A stretch of DNA of 27,552 nucleotides from a virus. The stretch is from the IMG/VR virus record IMGVR_UViG_3300042891_000672, positions 1 to 27,552 of that record. One strand, 5' to 3'. Below the pieces are notes generated by a model. That model worked only from the letters and a program-made list of their open reading frames with translations, was not told the DNA's origin and did not search any database. Position 1 is the stretch's first letter; every line of letters starts with the position of its first letter. This document shows positions 1 through 8,630 of the stretch, piece by piece. Both the position numbers and the translations under genes were made by a program.

Positions 1-2342
1 ATATTGGTGACCCAAAACAATTAGTAAGTACTGCTGATTCATATCCTGACTTAAATACTTTAAGAAATAATTATTTTGAAAAATATACTCATAATTATAA
101 TTTAACAGATTATGTTCGTTTAATTAAATATTTTGATAATTCATTATTTAAAATGATTAAAGACTTTGTTCCTGCTAGAACAAGTTTATCATCAGGTGTA
201 GTAATTAAACAACATTTATTAGAAAGAAATAGATACAGAGTACCTTCTTCATCATACTCAGAACCATATTACACTGGTTCAGTTAAATCGTTTCCATTTG
301 ATTTTAAGTCATCTCAATTATATAGGACAAGTGGAGGTGATGCTGGTTCTTTACCAACTGTAAATTTTGGATTTAATTATTTTAATCAATCTCTATTATT
401 AGATTATTTATCACCTAATGATATATTTACACTTAATGTTAACAATCCTGGTGTTCTTAATATTAAAACAACTCATGATGGTTTTGATGATGTGATATTA
501 TATGATGGTATTGATGCTAATGGAACCCAAATATTTGTTTTTGGATCACCTACCCCAGCTACATCTTCATTTTATAATTTTAATATTACTTCATCAACAG
601 GTTATTTAACTTTTTATAATATAGCTAACTATGGAATAGCTAGTGCTCTTAATAATTTATTAATTAGTAGTACATCATCTATTAATCAATCTTGGCCTGA
701 ATCTATTGTCACTCCATTAGGTATAGTAAATAGAATTCATAGTGATCAAAGTGAATTTTTAACTGGTGAATTAAGTGGTAGTGAAATAATAGTAACAACA
801 CAAAGTTTATTACCTCAAAATAATAGTTTTGTATTAGATTTAATAGAAACTATCAATGCGGTATCAATATTCCAAGGAAGTTATTATGATATTCCATTTG
901 AATTTAGTCCCTATAAAGTATATTATATACAATTTGGATTTGGTAATGCTGATCTAACTTCCCCAGTCACAGTATCAGCCTTTTGGTTAGGTACAAACAT
1001 TGGTGATCCAAATAATGTAGTGTATCAAAATACTATTTCCCCATCAACAACAATTACTCCATTTATAAAAATAGAAAACGCTAAAACTAGTACTTTAAGG
1101 ATAATTAATTTATCACCTCCTTTTTTCCCAAATCTAGCAGCTTCAGCTTTAATTTATGAAACTCCATTAGACTTATTTAATCCAATATTAAATAATGCTA
1201 TAGAAGCTAGACCAAGTACATACTTTATGGATGTTGATTATTCCTCAGGCCAATTTATACCTGTAAATCAAGGAGCTATTATAACTGGTTCAGCTACTAA
1301 AGCTACAACACAAGATTATAATTGGAATGTTCGTAGAAGTATTTTACCAAGATACTCAGGTAGTAGATTAACTGGAGCTCAAATTAATAAATATACTCCT
1401 GGAGATGTTAGTTATGGTAAAGAACCTGTAATCAATAACACCCAAACATATTTCTTAACATTTAAAGAAAATAGAGGAGCATACCCAGAATTAGTAGGAA
1501 AATCTACATTATGGATTAACAGTTTAGTAGACAAAGACGGTAATCAAATAACAGTAGATATGGATACTGGCTCATTATACTATTATAACTTAATTGATAA
1601 CTTTGGTAAAGATAGTGTTGTTAATGTACAATATACTTCAATACCAACTGGATCAAATATCACTGACTCAGATATTACAACCACAGTATATAGGCCTGCT
1701 TTATTATGGCCTAAAGTAATATTAACTAATGAATCAGGAAGTACTACAAACTCTAACGGTTCAACTACTTTTCGTACAGCTAGTATATTCATTACTGCTA
1801 CTAATGGTTTACAATCATTTGCTCCCCAAATATTAAGCTCAAGTTTGTGGTCTGTTGGTCTAAATAGTAGAAATGTATTAACTTCTTCTACCCAATTAGG
1901 TATATTATATGCGTTTTTTTATACTACAGCATATGGTACTCCAGCTTCATCAGTTTATGGAAATCTTTATCAAAATAATTCAACAGCAGGATATGGTGGT
2001 TTTGGAGGATATGACCCAGCAATAGATTTAATATTTAGAACTAATCAAGAAATAAGATTTAATCAAAATGAAGATAGAGTTTATACTATAATATCTTCAA
2101 GTGTAGACATGGGTAGTAGAGTACATTTATTTCTTGACAGAGCAATACCTTCAGACCAAACTGGTTCAATAAATGATGGATTTTTAATTAGAGAAAATCA
2201 AATAGATCCATCTAAATTAGTAATAAATGCTAATAGATTAGTAAATGCTCCAGGATACATGACCCCTCAATATATATCTCCTGATCTTGTTGCAAGTTTA
2301 GATAAAACTGTAGCAGATTTAAAAAATTCTGGAGTGATATAA
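1..2342 (+). CDS. Large virion structural protein, 5'-partial (tail/baseplate/appendage type)
   Basis: The reading frame is open from base 3 to the TAA at 2340-2342 with no stop, so the gene begins before the window. The ATG at 153 is internal; about 50 residues precede it, ending in ...NSLFKMIKDFVPARTSLSSG. The product is rich in Ser, Thr, Asn, Gly and Tyr with many short beta-prone stretches, typical of phage tail or baseplate proteins, and has no cysteine-rich or enzymatic motif. A module around bases 483-635 (DDVILYDG ... STGYLTFYNIANYG) recurs in the protein at 4093-5349. The last part (EIRFNQNEDRVYTIISSS) is beta-rich, and the end is a short helix (LVASLDKTVADLKNSGVI). The (I/L)IKxFDNSLFKMIKDFVPAR stretch is one I associate with large structural proteins of marine T4-like phages, from memory. 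The exact role (fibre, baseplate wedge) is not decidable here. Confidence 0.75.
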   Translation, partial: IGDPKQLVSTADSYPDLNTLRNNYFEKYTHNYNLTDYVRLIKYFDNSLFKMIKDFVPARTSLSSGVVIKQHLLERNRYRVPSSSYSEPYYTGSVKSFPFDFKSSQLYRTSGGDAGSLPTVNFGFNYFNQSLLLDYLSPNDIFTLNVNNPGVLNIKTTHDGFDDVILYDGIDANGTQIFVFGSPTPATSSFYNFNITSSTGYLTFYNIANYGIASALNNLLISSTSSINQSWPESIVTPLGIVNRIHSDQSEFLTGELSGSEIIVTTQSLLPQNNSFVLDLIETINAVSIFQGSYYDIPFEFSPYKVYYIQFGFGNADLTSPVTVSAFWLGTNIGDPNNVVYQNTISPSTTITPFIKIENAKTSTLRIINLSPPFFPNLAASALIYETPLDLFNPILNNAIEARPSTYFMDVDYSSGQFIPVNQGAIITGSATKATTQDYNWNVRRSILPRYSGSRLTGAQINKYTPGDVSYGKEPVINNTQTYFLTFKENRGAYPELVGKSTLWINSLVDKDGNQITVDMDTGSLYYYNLIDNFGKDSVVNVQYTSIPTGSNITDSDITTTVYRPALLWPKVILTNESGSTTNSNGSTTFRTASIFITATNGLQSFAPQILSSSLWSVGLNSRNVLTSSTQLGILYAFFYTTAYGTPASSVYGNLYQNNSTAGYGGFGGYDPAIDLIFRTNQEIRFNQNEDRVYTIISSSVDMGSRVHLFLDRAIPSDQTGSINDGFLIRENQIDPSKLVINANRLVNAPGYMTPQYISPDLVASLDKTVADLKNSGVI

Positions 2343-2350
2343 TATTTATA
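2343..2350 (+). promoter_or_regulatory. TATTTATA element (candidate late promoter)
   Basis: TATTTATA sits directly after the stop of the first gene and 20 nt before the ATG at 2371. The same word with nearly the same spacing precedes the genes at 6329 and 12473. Promoter function is inferred from recurrence only. Confidence 0.4.
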
Positions 2351-2370
2351 ACAAGTAAAATATATACAAA

Positions 2371-3027
2371 ATGGCATACTTAAATAACACAGTAGTAACA
2401 GTAGACGCTATATTAACAACTAAAGGTCGTGAACTGTTAGCTAAAAGCGATGGTAGTTTTAGAATTACTCAATTCTCATTATCTGATGATGAAATAGATT
2501 ATACATTATATAATCCTAACCACCCATCAGGATCAGCATATTATGGTCAAGCGATTGAAAACATGCCTCTATTAGAAGCATTTCCACAAGAAACACAGAT
2601 AATGAAATATAAATTAACCACATTACCTCGTGGAACTTCAAAATTACCTGTACTAGATTTAGGTTATTCATCAATAATTCTAAAACAAGGTGCCTCATTA
2701 GCTATCACACCTCAAACATTAAACTACTTAGGCGGCAATCAAACATTTGAATCATCAGGTTATACAGCCACTATTTCAGATGTTCGTTTAATGAAAACAT
2801 TTAATGGTTCAGGTATCAATACACCTGCTGCTCAAGAATTAAATACATCAACTACTATTGGTACCAATGTATCTAAAACAGTTATTGGTACTACAATTAA
2901 TTTAACAGCAACAACTGTTAATACATTATTTGGTTCTAACTCTCAACTATATGCTACTTTAACAGTAGAAGGTAGAGATAGCGGAGCCCGTTTAACAATT
3001 CCTATTACAGTAACTAAAGTACAATAA
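2371..3027 (+). CDS. Conserved phage virion structural protein (218 aa)
   Basis: A 218-residue protein starting MAYLNNTVVTVDAILT. The N-terminal 100 residues (KGRELLAKSDGSFRITQFSL, DDEIDYTLYNP, IENMPLLEAFP, LPRGTSKLP) form a block I recognise from memory as conserved in marine T4-like phages next to tail/baseplate genes. The C-terminal half is Thr/Ser/Asn-rich and beta-prone, ending in a strand-rich segment (LYATLTVEGRDSGARLTIPI). No signal peptide, transmembrane segment or catalytic motif is visible. It lies 28 nt after the large structural gene and 12 nt before the next, so it is probably cotranscribed in a virion-protein operon. The start is the only sensible ATG, in an A-rich context without Shine-Dalgarno. 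The exact position in the particle is unknown. Confidence 0.7.
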   Translation: MAYLNNTVVTVDAILTTKGRELLAKSDGSFRITQFSLSDDEIDYTLYNPNHPSGSAYYGQAIENMPLLEAFPQETQIMKYKLTTLPRGTSKLPVLDLGYSSIILKQGASLAITPQTLNYLGGNQTFESSGYTATISDVRLMKTFNGSGINTPAAQELNTSTTIGTNVSKTVIGTTINLTATTVNTLFGSNSQLYATLTVEGRDSGARLTIPITVTKVQ

Positions 3028-3039
3028 TCAAGATAAATT

Positions 3040-4089
3040 ATGTCATTCAAAAGATTAGACCCAGGAGATTTTATATTATCAGCTGATTCAATAACAGCTC
3101 CATTATGGTCCACAGCCAATCCACAATTATCTCAGTTTTTCACTTCTTCAACACAAGAAGCATCAACTACTGGAGATTATTATTTAAGTGTATATCAAAC
3201 TGGCTCATCCTTATCTGGTTCAGAAGTTCAATTTGATATAGCTTATGGTAATAAAGATGGTAGTGGTAGTGTATTATATAATAATTCAGTAGGTGGAAAT
3301 TCACCAACTAAAACAATTTATGGTCAATATAGAGCATTAGTTTTAGGTGATGAAAACTCTAGTTTTATATTTGGCAATGTAACAGCCTCAGATTTTTGGG
3401 CTTTATCAATAGCTAGAAATAGATACAAAGAATCATTATTTCCTGGCTCTTTAACATTAAGATTATCAGGTTCTGGAGTTCCAATTATATTAACTGATGA
3501 TTCTCAATATACCACTACTAATGTATTCACTGACGCAGGTAGAGTTTACAACCTAATATCAGGTTCAGCAGGTGTTAGAACACCAGCAGCTGGTACAGGT
3601 GGAGTTAGTTCTTTAGGTTGGACTGTTAATTCAGGTTCATATGGTTGGTTTTTACCAGATATTGGAACAATATTATTAAACCCATTAGCTTTAGGTGGTG
3701 CAGCAATAGCTGGAGGTATAAATACACCACCTAGTAGAAGTAACAACACTGATGGTTTTAATAACCAAAGATTATATAGAATGATTTCGGGTACATTTTT
3801 AAGTACTGCCCCTACATTTTCACTAAACTCACAAGAAACAGTTACATCAGATTATGTATTTGTTAGAGCACGTAACGCTGAATTCAACTACTCAGAAAAT
3901 CCAACATTTATTTCAGGTTCAACTGGTGAAGTGTTATATGCTGATTTTGTGAATAATCCTCAAGTATATTTCACAACTGTAGGTATGTATAATGATAATA
4001 ATGAATTATTAGCTGTAGCTAAATTATCAAGACCATTAATTAAAGATTTCACTAAAGAAGCTTTAATACGTGTAAAATTAGATTTCTAA
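3040..4089 (+). CDS. Virion structural protein with C-terminal module shared with next gene (349 aa)
   Basis: The N-terminus (MSFKRLDPGDFILSADSI, then APLWSTANPQL) and the following YYLSVYQTGSS / FDIAYGNKDGSGS stretch are beta-rich and match my memory of conserved marine T4-like phage structural proteins. A Gly/Ala/Pro-rich middle (about residues 165-225) looks like a flexible or surface region. The C-terminal 75 residues (AEFNYSENPTFISGS ... FTTVGMYNDNNELLAVAKL) resemble the end of the adjacent protein at 4093-5349, so the two appear to be diverged paralogues or share an attachment domain. No enzymatic motif is seen. It is 12 nt from the upstream gene and 3 nt from the downstream gene. Likely a tail, baseplate or fibre-attachment component; specific role inferred only. 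Confidence 0.7.
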   Translation: MSFKRLDPGDFILSADSITAPLWSTANPQLSQFFTSSTQEASTTGDYYLSVYQTGSSLSGSEVQFDIAYGNKDGSGSVLYNNSVGGNSPTKTIYGQYRALVLGDENSSFIFGNVTASDFWALSIARNRYKESLFPGSLTLRLSGSGVPIILTDDSQYTTTNVFTDAGRVYNLISGSAGVRTPAAGTGGVSSLGWTVNSGSYGWFLPDIGTILLNPLALGGAAIAGGINTPPSRSNNTDGFNNQRLYRMISGTFLSTAPTFSLNSQETVTSDYVFVRARNAEFNYSENPTFISGSTGEVLYADFVNNPQVYFTTVGMYNDNNELLAVAKLSRPLIKDFTKEALIRVKLDF

Positions 4090-4092
4090 TGA

Positions 4093-5349
4093 ATGGGTGC
4101 CTACAAACAATTATTAGCTCAAGATATAATCATAACTCCATTTGAGGTAAACAAAGGTTTTACTTTTTTTAGTAGTGAGATTACTATATCTTCAAGTAAA
4201 TTCTATACTTCATCATTAGTATTAACTGAAGGTAATTATTATACTCTTGATTTGTCTGGTTCAACAGGTTCATTTTATATAACAGCTAGTGTAACTAGTA
4301 ATTTTGTTGATGAAAATTTTGAAATATATGATGGACAATTTGGATCACCAACTTTAATATTTTCATCCACAGGTTCAAGTTACACTATAAATAATACATT
4401 TACTGTTTCATCAGGATATTTAACTTTTTATAATCTTGGTTCTTATGGTGGTTCAATTATTACAGCTTCAAATTTATCTATAATACAAACTGGTTCATAT
4501 GTTTCTTCTCAATTAATTAGTTCTGATGTTGGTATTGATAGATTTATTGGTAAAAATATAACTGCCAGTTTAAGAAACACAGAAAATATTTTTAATCCAA
4601 ACAGTGACCCTACAACAGGTCAAATATCAACTCAATATCAACGTTTAGTTTATAATTCAATTAAAGAATTATATTACTCAAACTATTTAAGTGGAAGTTA
4701 TGGATCATCAGCTTCTTTAGCAACATTAATACCAGGTAATGATACTGAAGGCAATAGATTAGTTGGAGGTACTTATACTCCAGCCTTTGATAACTATTTA
4801 CAAACAACTCTATCTTATCCTCATTATTTTCCTACAGAATCAAATGCTATAATAGGTGTATTAGCTATACCCTCAAGATTATTTGGTGATAATATACAAC
4901 CAAATAGTTTCTATTACAAAACATCAAATGGAACTTACATTGATGATGGTGAAGGAAATGTATTATCAGGCAGTAACATTGTAGGTAATATTATATATCA
5001 ACATGGCATGATAATATTAACATCAGCAAGTAATAGTGATATAGATTCATTTGCTACTGGATCAAATGTTACTTGTTCTTTTTCAAGCTCATATTCAATA
5101 TATGAAACTCAATATAAATGCACAATACGTGAAAGCGAATTTAATTTTAGCCAAAACCCAACATTATTATCCGGAAGTTCTGATGATACGTTATACAATT
5201 TTGCTACTGGTTCTTATTTTGCTCCATATATAACAACTGTAGGTTTATATGATGAAATGCAAAACTTAGTGGCGGTAGGTAAATTAGCACAACCATTACC
5301 ATCATCAAGAACTACAGATATGACAATATATGTTAATATAGATCGATAA
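4093..5349 (+). CDS. Virion structural protein with duplicated modules (418 aa)
   Basis: Starts at ATG 4093, three bases after the previous stop (a nearby ATG at 4089 is out of frame). Residues about 76-120 (ENFEIYDGQFGSPTLIF ... SSGYLTFYNLGSYGG) resemble a module in the large protein at 1-2342, with visible similarity at DNA level too (TATTTAACTTTTTATAAT in both). The C-terminal 70 residues (ESEFNFSQNPTLLSGSS ... ITTVGLYDEMQNLVAVGKL) resemble the end of the protein at 3040-4089. Thus it combines a putative binding module from one neighbour with a probable attachment domain from another. The product is Ser/Thr/Tyr-rich and beta-prone, as expected for a tail or baseplate decoration. The YDG motif loosely recalls CUB-like beta-sandwiches, but that is only a guess. 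Confidence 0.7.
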   Translation: MGAYKQLLAQDIIITPFEVNKGFTFFSSEITISSSKFYTSSLVLTEGNYYTLDLSGSTGSFYITASVTSNFVDENFEIYDGQFGSPTLIFSSTGSSYTINNTFTVSSGYLTFYNLGSYGGSIITASNLSIIQTGSYVSSQLISSDVGIDRFIGKNITASLRNTENIFNPNSDPTTGQISTQYQRLVYNSIKELYYSNYLSGSYGSSASLATLIPGNDTEGNRLVGGTYTPAFDNYLQTTLSYPHYFPTESNAIIGVLAIPSRLFGDNIQPNSFYYKTSNGTYIDDGEGNVLSGSNIVGNIIYQHGMIILTSASNSDIDSFATGSNVTCSFSSSYSIYETQYKCTIRESEFNFSQNPTLLSGSSDDTLYNFATGSYFAPYITTVGLYDEMQNLVAVGKLAQPLPSSRTTDMTIYVNIDR

Positions 5350-5357
5350 TATTTATA
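5350..5357 (+). promoter_or_regulatory. TATTTATA element 3 nt before an ATG
   Basis: TATTTATA followed by ACC-ATG. The same tight layout is seen before the genes at 16019 (TATTTATT-ACC-ATG) and 26989 (TATTTATA-AAC-ATG). If it is a -10 element the transcript would be leaderless; alternatively it is part of the translation start region. Confidence 0.35.
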
Positions 5358-5360
5358 ACC

Positions 5361-5825
5361 ATGATAAAACTAATTAACTTAATCAAAGAAATTCTTACTG
5401 AAGAATTTGAACAGAAGAAAAAAGTAACAGGTAGAAGATTTATTCCTCAAGTAACAATATTACCTGCTGAGACTAAAGATCAATTTAAAGAACATTTTAA
5501 GTTAGTTAAAAGTGCCGATGGTGAGTATAGATTGTATATTAGTACATTCCTTAAAGATGCTTTAGAGTCATTAAGTAGAGGTCGTACTAGTCGTGATACT
5601 CAAAAAAGATTATCACCATTAGCTAAAATGGTATCTGAAAGAATGCCTCAAGAAATTAGAGGATTACTTAAAAAATATTCTGAAAAATTAAACTCAGGAT
5701 TACAAATGTATTCAATCAATACTAAAATTAAAGAAGTAACCCCAGAAGGTGACATAGTATTTTACAACCCAGGTAATAAAGCAATGGCTAGTAAGGCATT
5801 TGATCCAACTATTACAGAAGAATAA
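5361..5825 (+). CDS. Putative capsid-targeted internal protein (154 aa, unknown function)
   Basis: The first 14 residues, MIKLINLIKEILTE followed by E, form a short amphipathic leader ending in a hydrophobic-x-Glu site (LTE). This is the pattern shared by many proteins of this window and resembles the T4 capsid-targeting sequence cut by the prohead protease. The remainder is charged and mostly helical (ETKDQFKEHFKLVKSADGEY, SPLAKMVSERMPQEIRGLLK) and ends DPTITEE. No known fold was recognised. The start at 5361 is supported by the leader itself and by the A-rich context. It follows the structural operon and precedes a GIY-YIG-like nuclease by 5 nt. Virion localisation is inference. Confidence 0.65.
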   Translation: MIKLINLIKEILTEEFEQKKKVTGRRFIPQVTILPAETKDQFKEHFKLVKSADGEYRLYISTFLKDALESLSRGRTSRDTQKRLSPLAKMVSERMPQEIRGLLKKYSEKLNSGLQMYSINTKIKEVTPEGDIVFYNPGNKAMASKAFDPTITEE

Positions 5826-5830
5826 ATATT

Positions 5831-6292
5831 ATGTACTTACTAGAATCAGTTATGTCTGTTGAGGATTTAATCAACAATGAAAGTTTTGACCCATCACAAT
5901 ACGAAGGATATATTTATATTACTACATTTTTAAATTTAAATCGTAGTTATATAGGTAAAAAGAATTTCTTCCACACTACTAATGTTAAATTAGGTAAAAA
6001 AGAACTAGCCGCTTTACCTGTTACTCGTGGTAAAAAACCAAGCAAAAAACAAGTAAGAAAGGAAAGTGACTGGAAAACATATTATGGCTCATCCGCTGAG
6101 GTTAAAGAATTATTAAAAACTGAACCTAAAGACAGTATAGTTAGAGGTGTGTTACGTTTATGTAAATCAAAAAAATCTTTAACTTATTATGAAAACAAAT
6201 ATTTATTTCAATATGGGGTATTAGAAGACCCAAAGAGATGGATTAACGATAATATTCAGGGGCGTTTTTTCTCATCTGATACCTTAGAATAA
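5831..6292 (+). CDS. GIY-YIG-like endonuclease (SegE-like phage family)
   Basis: The N-terminal half carries the two signature strands of GIY-YIG nucleases: EGYIYITTFLN (GIY position) and SYIGKKNF (YIG position). They are followed by ESDWKTYYGSS and the later YYENKYLFQYGVL and NDNIQGRFF blocks. This arrangement is the one I recall from small GIY-YIG/SegE-like proteins of T4-like cyanophages. The Glu in YYENKYLF is the likely metal ligand. Length (153 aa) fits a stand-alone nuclease domain without a DNA-recognition extension. Whether it acts as a homing endonuclease, in host DNA degradation or in recombination cannot be told. It lies 5 nt after a tagged gene and 36 nt before the next. It does not itself carry a clear leader peptide. 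Confidence 0.65.
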   Translation: MYLLESVMSVEDLINNESFDPSQYEGYIYITTFLNLNRSYIGKKNFFHTTNVKLGKKELAALPVTRGKKPSKKQVRKESDWKTYYGSSAEVKELLKTEPKDSIVRGVLRLCKSKKSLTYYENKYLFQYGVLEDPKRWINDNIQGRFFSSDTLE

Positions 6293-6300
6293 AAGACATA

Positions 6301-6308
6301 TATTTATA
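6301..6308 (+). promoter_or_regulatory. TATTTATA element (candidate late promoter)
   Basis: TATTTATA 20 nt before the ATG at 6329, the same spacing as before the gene at 2371. Function inferred from recurrence. Confidence 0.4.
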
Positions 6309-6328
6309 ACAAAAATAATTATAATAAC

Positions 6329-6877
6329 ATGACAAAAATACTAAACGAGCAATTCAATAGAATGCAAAAATTAGCAGGTTTAATTACTGAAAATAAAATT
6401 AGTGAAGAAACCCTAAACGAAAACAGATACAGAGCATCAGATTTCCCTGAAGTAACTGGATTTGAAGAAGATAATAATGAAGCAATCATTACTTTCTCTG
6501 ACGGTACTAAAGATGTAGTTGGACCAAGAAATTTTGCTAATAAAGAAGCAGGATATACTAAGTTCCTTGAGTTATTAAATACTATGGGTACCGATTCTAA
6601 AGCTAAACAAGCGGTAAGTGATTTCTTAGAAATTAAAAAATTCAATGTACTTAGTACAAGTGATATTAATAAACTTTTAGCTGACAATGGTGTAGATGAA
6701 GAATATTTCTCAGCTATGGGTGGTAAAGAAATTGAAGGAGGAACAGAGACATGGATAGATATAATAGAAGATATTATAGGTAAACCATATGACTCCAACA
6801 ACATCAGTAAAAAGGATGATATGAAAATACAAACATTCATGAATCATCTAAGCCGTTTAGGTATTGAAGTAGTATAA
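6329..6877 (+). CDS. Putative capsid-targeted internal protein with RMQKLAGLITE leader (182 aa)
   Basis: The N-terminus contains FNRMQKLAGLITE, almost the same as KRMQQLAGLLTE at the start of the protein at 12473, although the two proteins are otherwise unrelated. This points to an exchangeable leader with a predicted cut after ITE (residue 21). The mature part has a small beta segment (EAIITFSDGTKDVVGPRNFA) that could bind DNA or protein, then helices (KAKQAVSDFLEIKKF, SDINKLLADNGVDEEYF). No catalytic motif was recognised. The gene ends 11 nt before a strong terminator, so it is the last gene of its transcription unit. The start is fixed by the leader and the AATAAC-ATG context. Confidence 0.65.
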   Translation: MTKILNEQFNRMQKLAGLITENKISEETLNENRYRASDFPEVTGFEEDNNEAIITFSDGTKDVVGPRNFANKEAGYTKFLELLNTMGTDSKAKQAVSDFLEIKKFNVLSTSDINKLLADNGVDEEYFSAMGGKEIEGGTETWIDIIEDIIGKPYDSNNISKKDDMKIQTFMNHLSRLGIEVV

Positions 6878-6888
6878 AAGATATAAGT

Positions 6889-6913
6889 AAGCTTGGTTCG
6901 CCAAGCTTTTTTT
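6889..6913 (+). terminator. Rho-independent terminator
   Basis: A perfect 8-bp stem AAGCTTGG / CCAAGCTT closed by a UUCG tetraloop (6889-6908) and followed by a run of five T. This is the clearest terminator of the window and ends the unit of the gene at 6329. Confidence 0.9.
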
Positions 6914-6922
6914 ATTATAATA
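6913..6922 (+). promoter_or_regulatory. Palindromic TATTATAATA element
   Basis: A 10-bp perfect palindrome containing TATAAT (6916-6921), 7 nt before the primase ATG and directly after the terminator. Longer versions (ATATTATAATAT) precede the genes at 20687 and 23247. Candidate early/middle promoter -10 element or operator; no matching -35 box seen. Confidence 0.35.
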
Positions 6923-6928
6923 TAATTA

Positions 6929-7849
6929 ATGGTCAACCAACTGCTTGTCACATTAATTAATTCAACATTAGGAACAGGTAAACCTACAGCAAGAAGTAAT
7001 TATGCTTATACTTGTCCTAAATGTAATCATCATAAACCAAAACTAGAAATATGTTTAGATGAGAATAGTCCTGACTTCCAAAAATTTGGTTGTTGGGTGT
7101 GTAAATTCAAAGGTAAGAAATTAATAAATTTATTCAAATCAATATCTGCTCCATCAGATAAAATACTTGAATTAAAGTCATTAGTTAAAATCAATACACC
7201 TATTGAACAACAAATAGTTGATGAAAAAATTAAATTACCTGATGAGTTCCAACATATATTAAATAATCCATCATTTTCAGCTAAACGTGCCTTAACTTAT
7301 CTAAAAAGTAGAGGATTAACTGAAGATGATATTATAAAATATGGTATAGGATATTGTGAAACTGGAAAATACACTGATATGGTTATTATCCCTTCATACA
7401 ATGACTCAGGTATTTTAAATTATTTTGTTGGTAGAAGTTATATACCTGAATCAAATAGAAAACTAAATCCAAGTGTTTCACGTAATATAATACCTTTTGA
7501 AATATTTATAAATTGGAATTCACCAATCATACTATGTGAAGGTATGTTTGATGCAATTTCAATTAAACGTAATGCTATACCACTATTAGGTAAAAACATA
7601 CAATCAAAGTTAATGTCTAAAATAGTTTCATCTACTGTTAAAAAGGTATATATAGCTTTAGATAAAGACGCTATTAAACAAGCACTTGATTTTTGTGAAC
7701 AACTTATTAATGAAGGTAAAACAGTACATTTAATAGAACTAGAAGACAAAGATCCAAATGAAATGGGATTTAAATCTTTTATTAAGCTACTATACAATTC
7801 AACACCTCTAACATACTCAGGTTTATTAGAGAAAAAACTACAGTTATGA
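6929..7849 (+). CDS. DNA primase, DnaG type with zinc ribbon and TOPRIM (T4 gp61-like role)
   Basis: An N-terminal zinc-binding motif is visible: CPKC (residues 29-32), His 34/35 and CWVC (55-58). This is followed by a primase RNA-polymerase-type core with YLKSRGLTEDDIIKYGIGYC, IIPSYNDSGILNYFVGRSY, then the TOPRIM motifs ILCEGMFDAIS (Glu about 204) and YIALDKDA (Asp about 245 and 247). It synthesises RNA primers at the replication fork and would act with a phage helicase, which is not in this window. Length (306 aa) is close to phage primases. The start follows a terminator and a TATAAT-containing palindrome, so this gene probably opens an early or middle transcript. It overlaps the following nuclease gene by 4 nt (ATGA), implying translational coupling. 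Confidence 0.9.
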   Translation: MVNQLLVTLINSTLGTGKPTARSNYAYTCPKCNHHKPKLEICLDENSPDFQKFGCWVCKFKGKKLINLFKSISAPSDKILELKSLVKINTPIEQQIVDEKIKLPDEFQHILNNPSFSAKRALTYLKSRGLTEDDIIKYGIGYCETGKYTDMVIIPSYNDSGILNYFVGRSYIPESNRKLNPSVSRNIIPFEIFINWNSPIILCEGMFDAISIKRNAIPLLGKNIQSKLMSKIVSSTVKKVYIALDKDAIKQALDFCEQLINEGKTVHLIELEDKDPNEMGFKSFIKLLYNSTPLTYSGLLEKKLQL

Positions 7850-8613
7850 GTCAAATAAAACACTCTTACAATAGAATCTTAGAAATATCTGATGATCATA
7901 AACAGATAACATTACCTGATTCTAGGTATTACCGCCGTAATGGTAACTATTATCCAAGTGTAACTTATGTATTAAGTTACTATCCAAAAGGTAAATATTT
8001 TGAAGACTGGTTAAAAAAAGTAGGTTACTCAGCAGAATACATTGTTAAGAAAGCTGCTGAAGAAGGTACTCAAGTACATGAAATGATTGAGGAATATTTA
8101 AATGGAAATGAAGTTAATTTCTTAAATCAACAAGGTTATCCTCAATATGACCCAGATGTATGGCAAATGTTTTTACGTTTTGTTGAATTTTGGGAAACAT
8201 ATAATCCTAAACTAATTGAAACTGAAGTTCATTTATTTTCAGATGAACTTAAAGTAGCAGGTACTTGTGACTTAATATGTGAAATTGATGGTAAATTATG
8301 GTTAATTGATTTTAAAACATCAAATCATATTCAATCAACATATGAATTACAAACAGCAGTTTATGGACAATGTTACAAAGAATGTTATGGTAAAGATGTT
8401 GACCATTATGGTATATTATGGTTAAAATCAACTAAACGTAAACTAAACAAAGAAAAAATGAGTGGTAAAGGATGGGAAGTAGTAATATCAGAACGTACAC
8501 ATGAAGAAAATATAGACATATTTAAAACTGTGAAACGTTTATTTGATTTAGAAAATCCACAGTCTTCACCAATATTTACTGAATTCGTCACAACCGCTAA
8601 ACGAAAAATATAA
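7846..8613 (+). CDS. PD-(D/E)XK nuclease of the RecB/Cas4 type
   Basis: All RecB-family motifs are visible in order: GTQVHEMIEEYL (motif I, His), GTCDLICEIDG (Asp), LWLIDFKTSN (the D-x-K core, IDFKTS) and ELQTAVYGQCY (QxxxY). Family members are single-strand-specific or 5'-3' exonucleases used in recombination, end processing or DNA metabolism. The N-terminal part (YYRRNGNYYPSVTYVLSYYP) is the one typical of phage homologues. Length 255 aa is normal. It overlaps the primase stop by 4 nt and so is probably cotranslated with it, placing it in replication/recombination. There is no cysteine cluster of the Cas4 iron-sulfur kind, so it is probably an iron-free enzyme. Confidence 0.85.
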   Translation: MSQIKHSYNRILEISDDHKQITLPDSRYYRRNGNYYPSVTYVLSYYPKGKYFEDWLKKVGYSAEYIVKKAAEEGTQVHEMIEEYLNGNEVNFLNQQGYPQYDPDVWQMFLRFVEFWETYNPKLIETEVHLFSDELKVAGTCDLICEIDGKLWLIDFKTSNHIQSTYELQTAVYGQCYKECYGKDVDHYGILWLKSTKRKLNKEKMSGKGWEVVISERTHEENIDIFKTVKRLFDLENPQSSPIFTEFVTTAKRKI

Positions 8614-8630
8614 CTCCGCTTATTTACTAA

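Noticed and set aside
5051-5233. A 60-codon + strand frame inside the structural gene at 4093
   Set aside because: It lies entirely within a well-supported gene in another frame and has no domain or start context.
6319-6840. A 173-codon open frame on the minus strand opposite the gene at 6329
   Set aside because: It mirrors a gene with a clear leader and normal codon use on the + strand; its product is a low-complexity Ser/Leu/Ile string typical of a shadow frame. The same holds for minus-strand frames at 7438-7863, 13948-14328 and 24241-24780.
7503-7510. TATTTATA inside the primase gene as a promoter
   Set aside because: The same word also occurs inside coding regions (here and near 20454), as expected in AT-rich DNA; it has no gene start near it. 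This also limits confidence in the intergenic copies.
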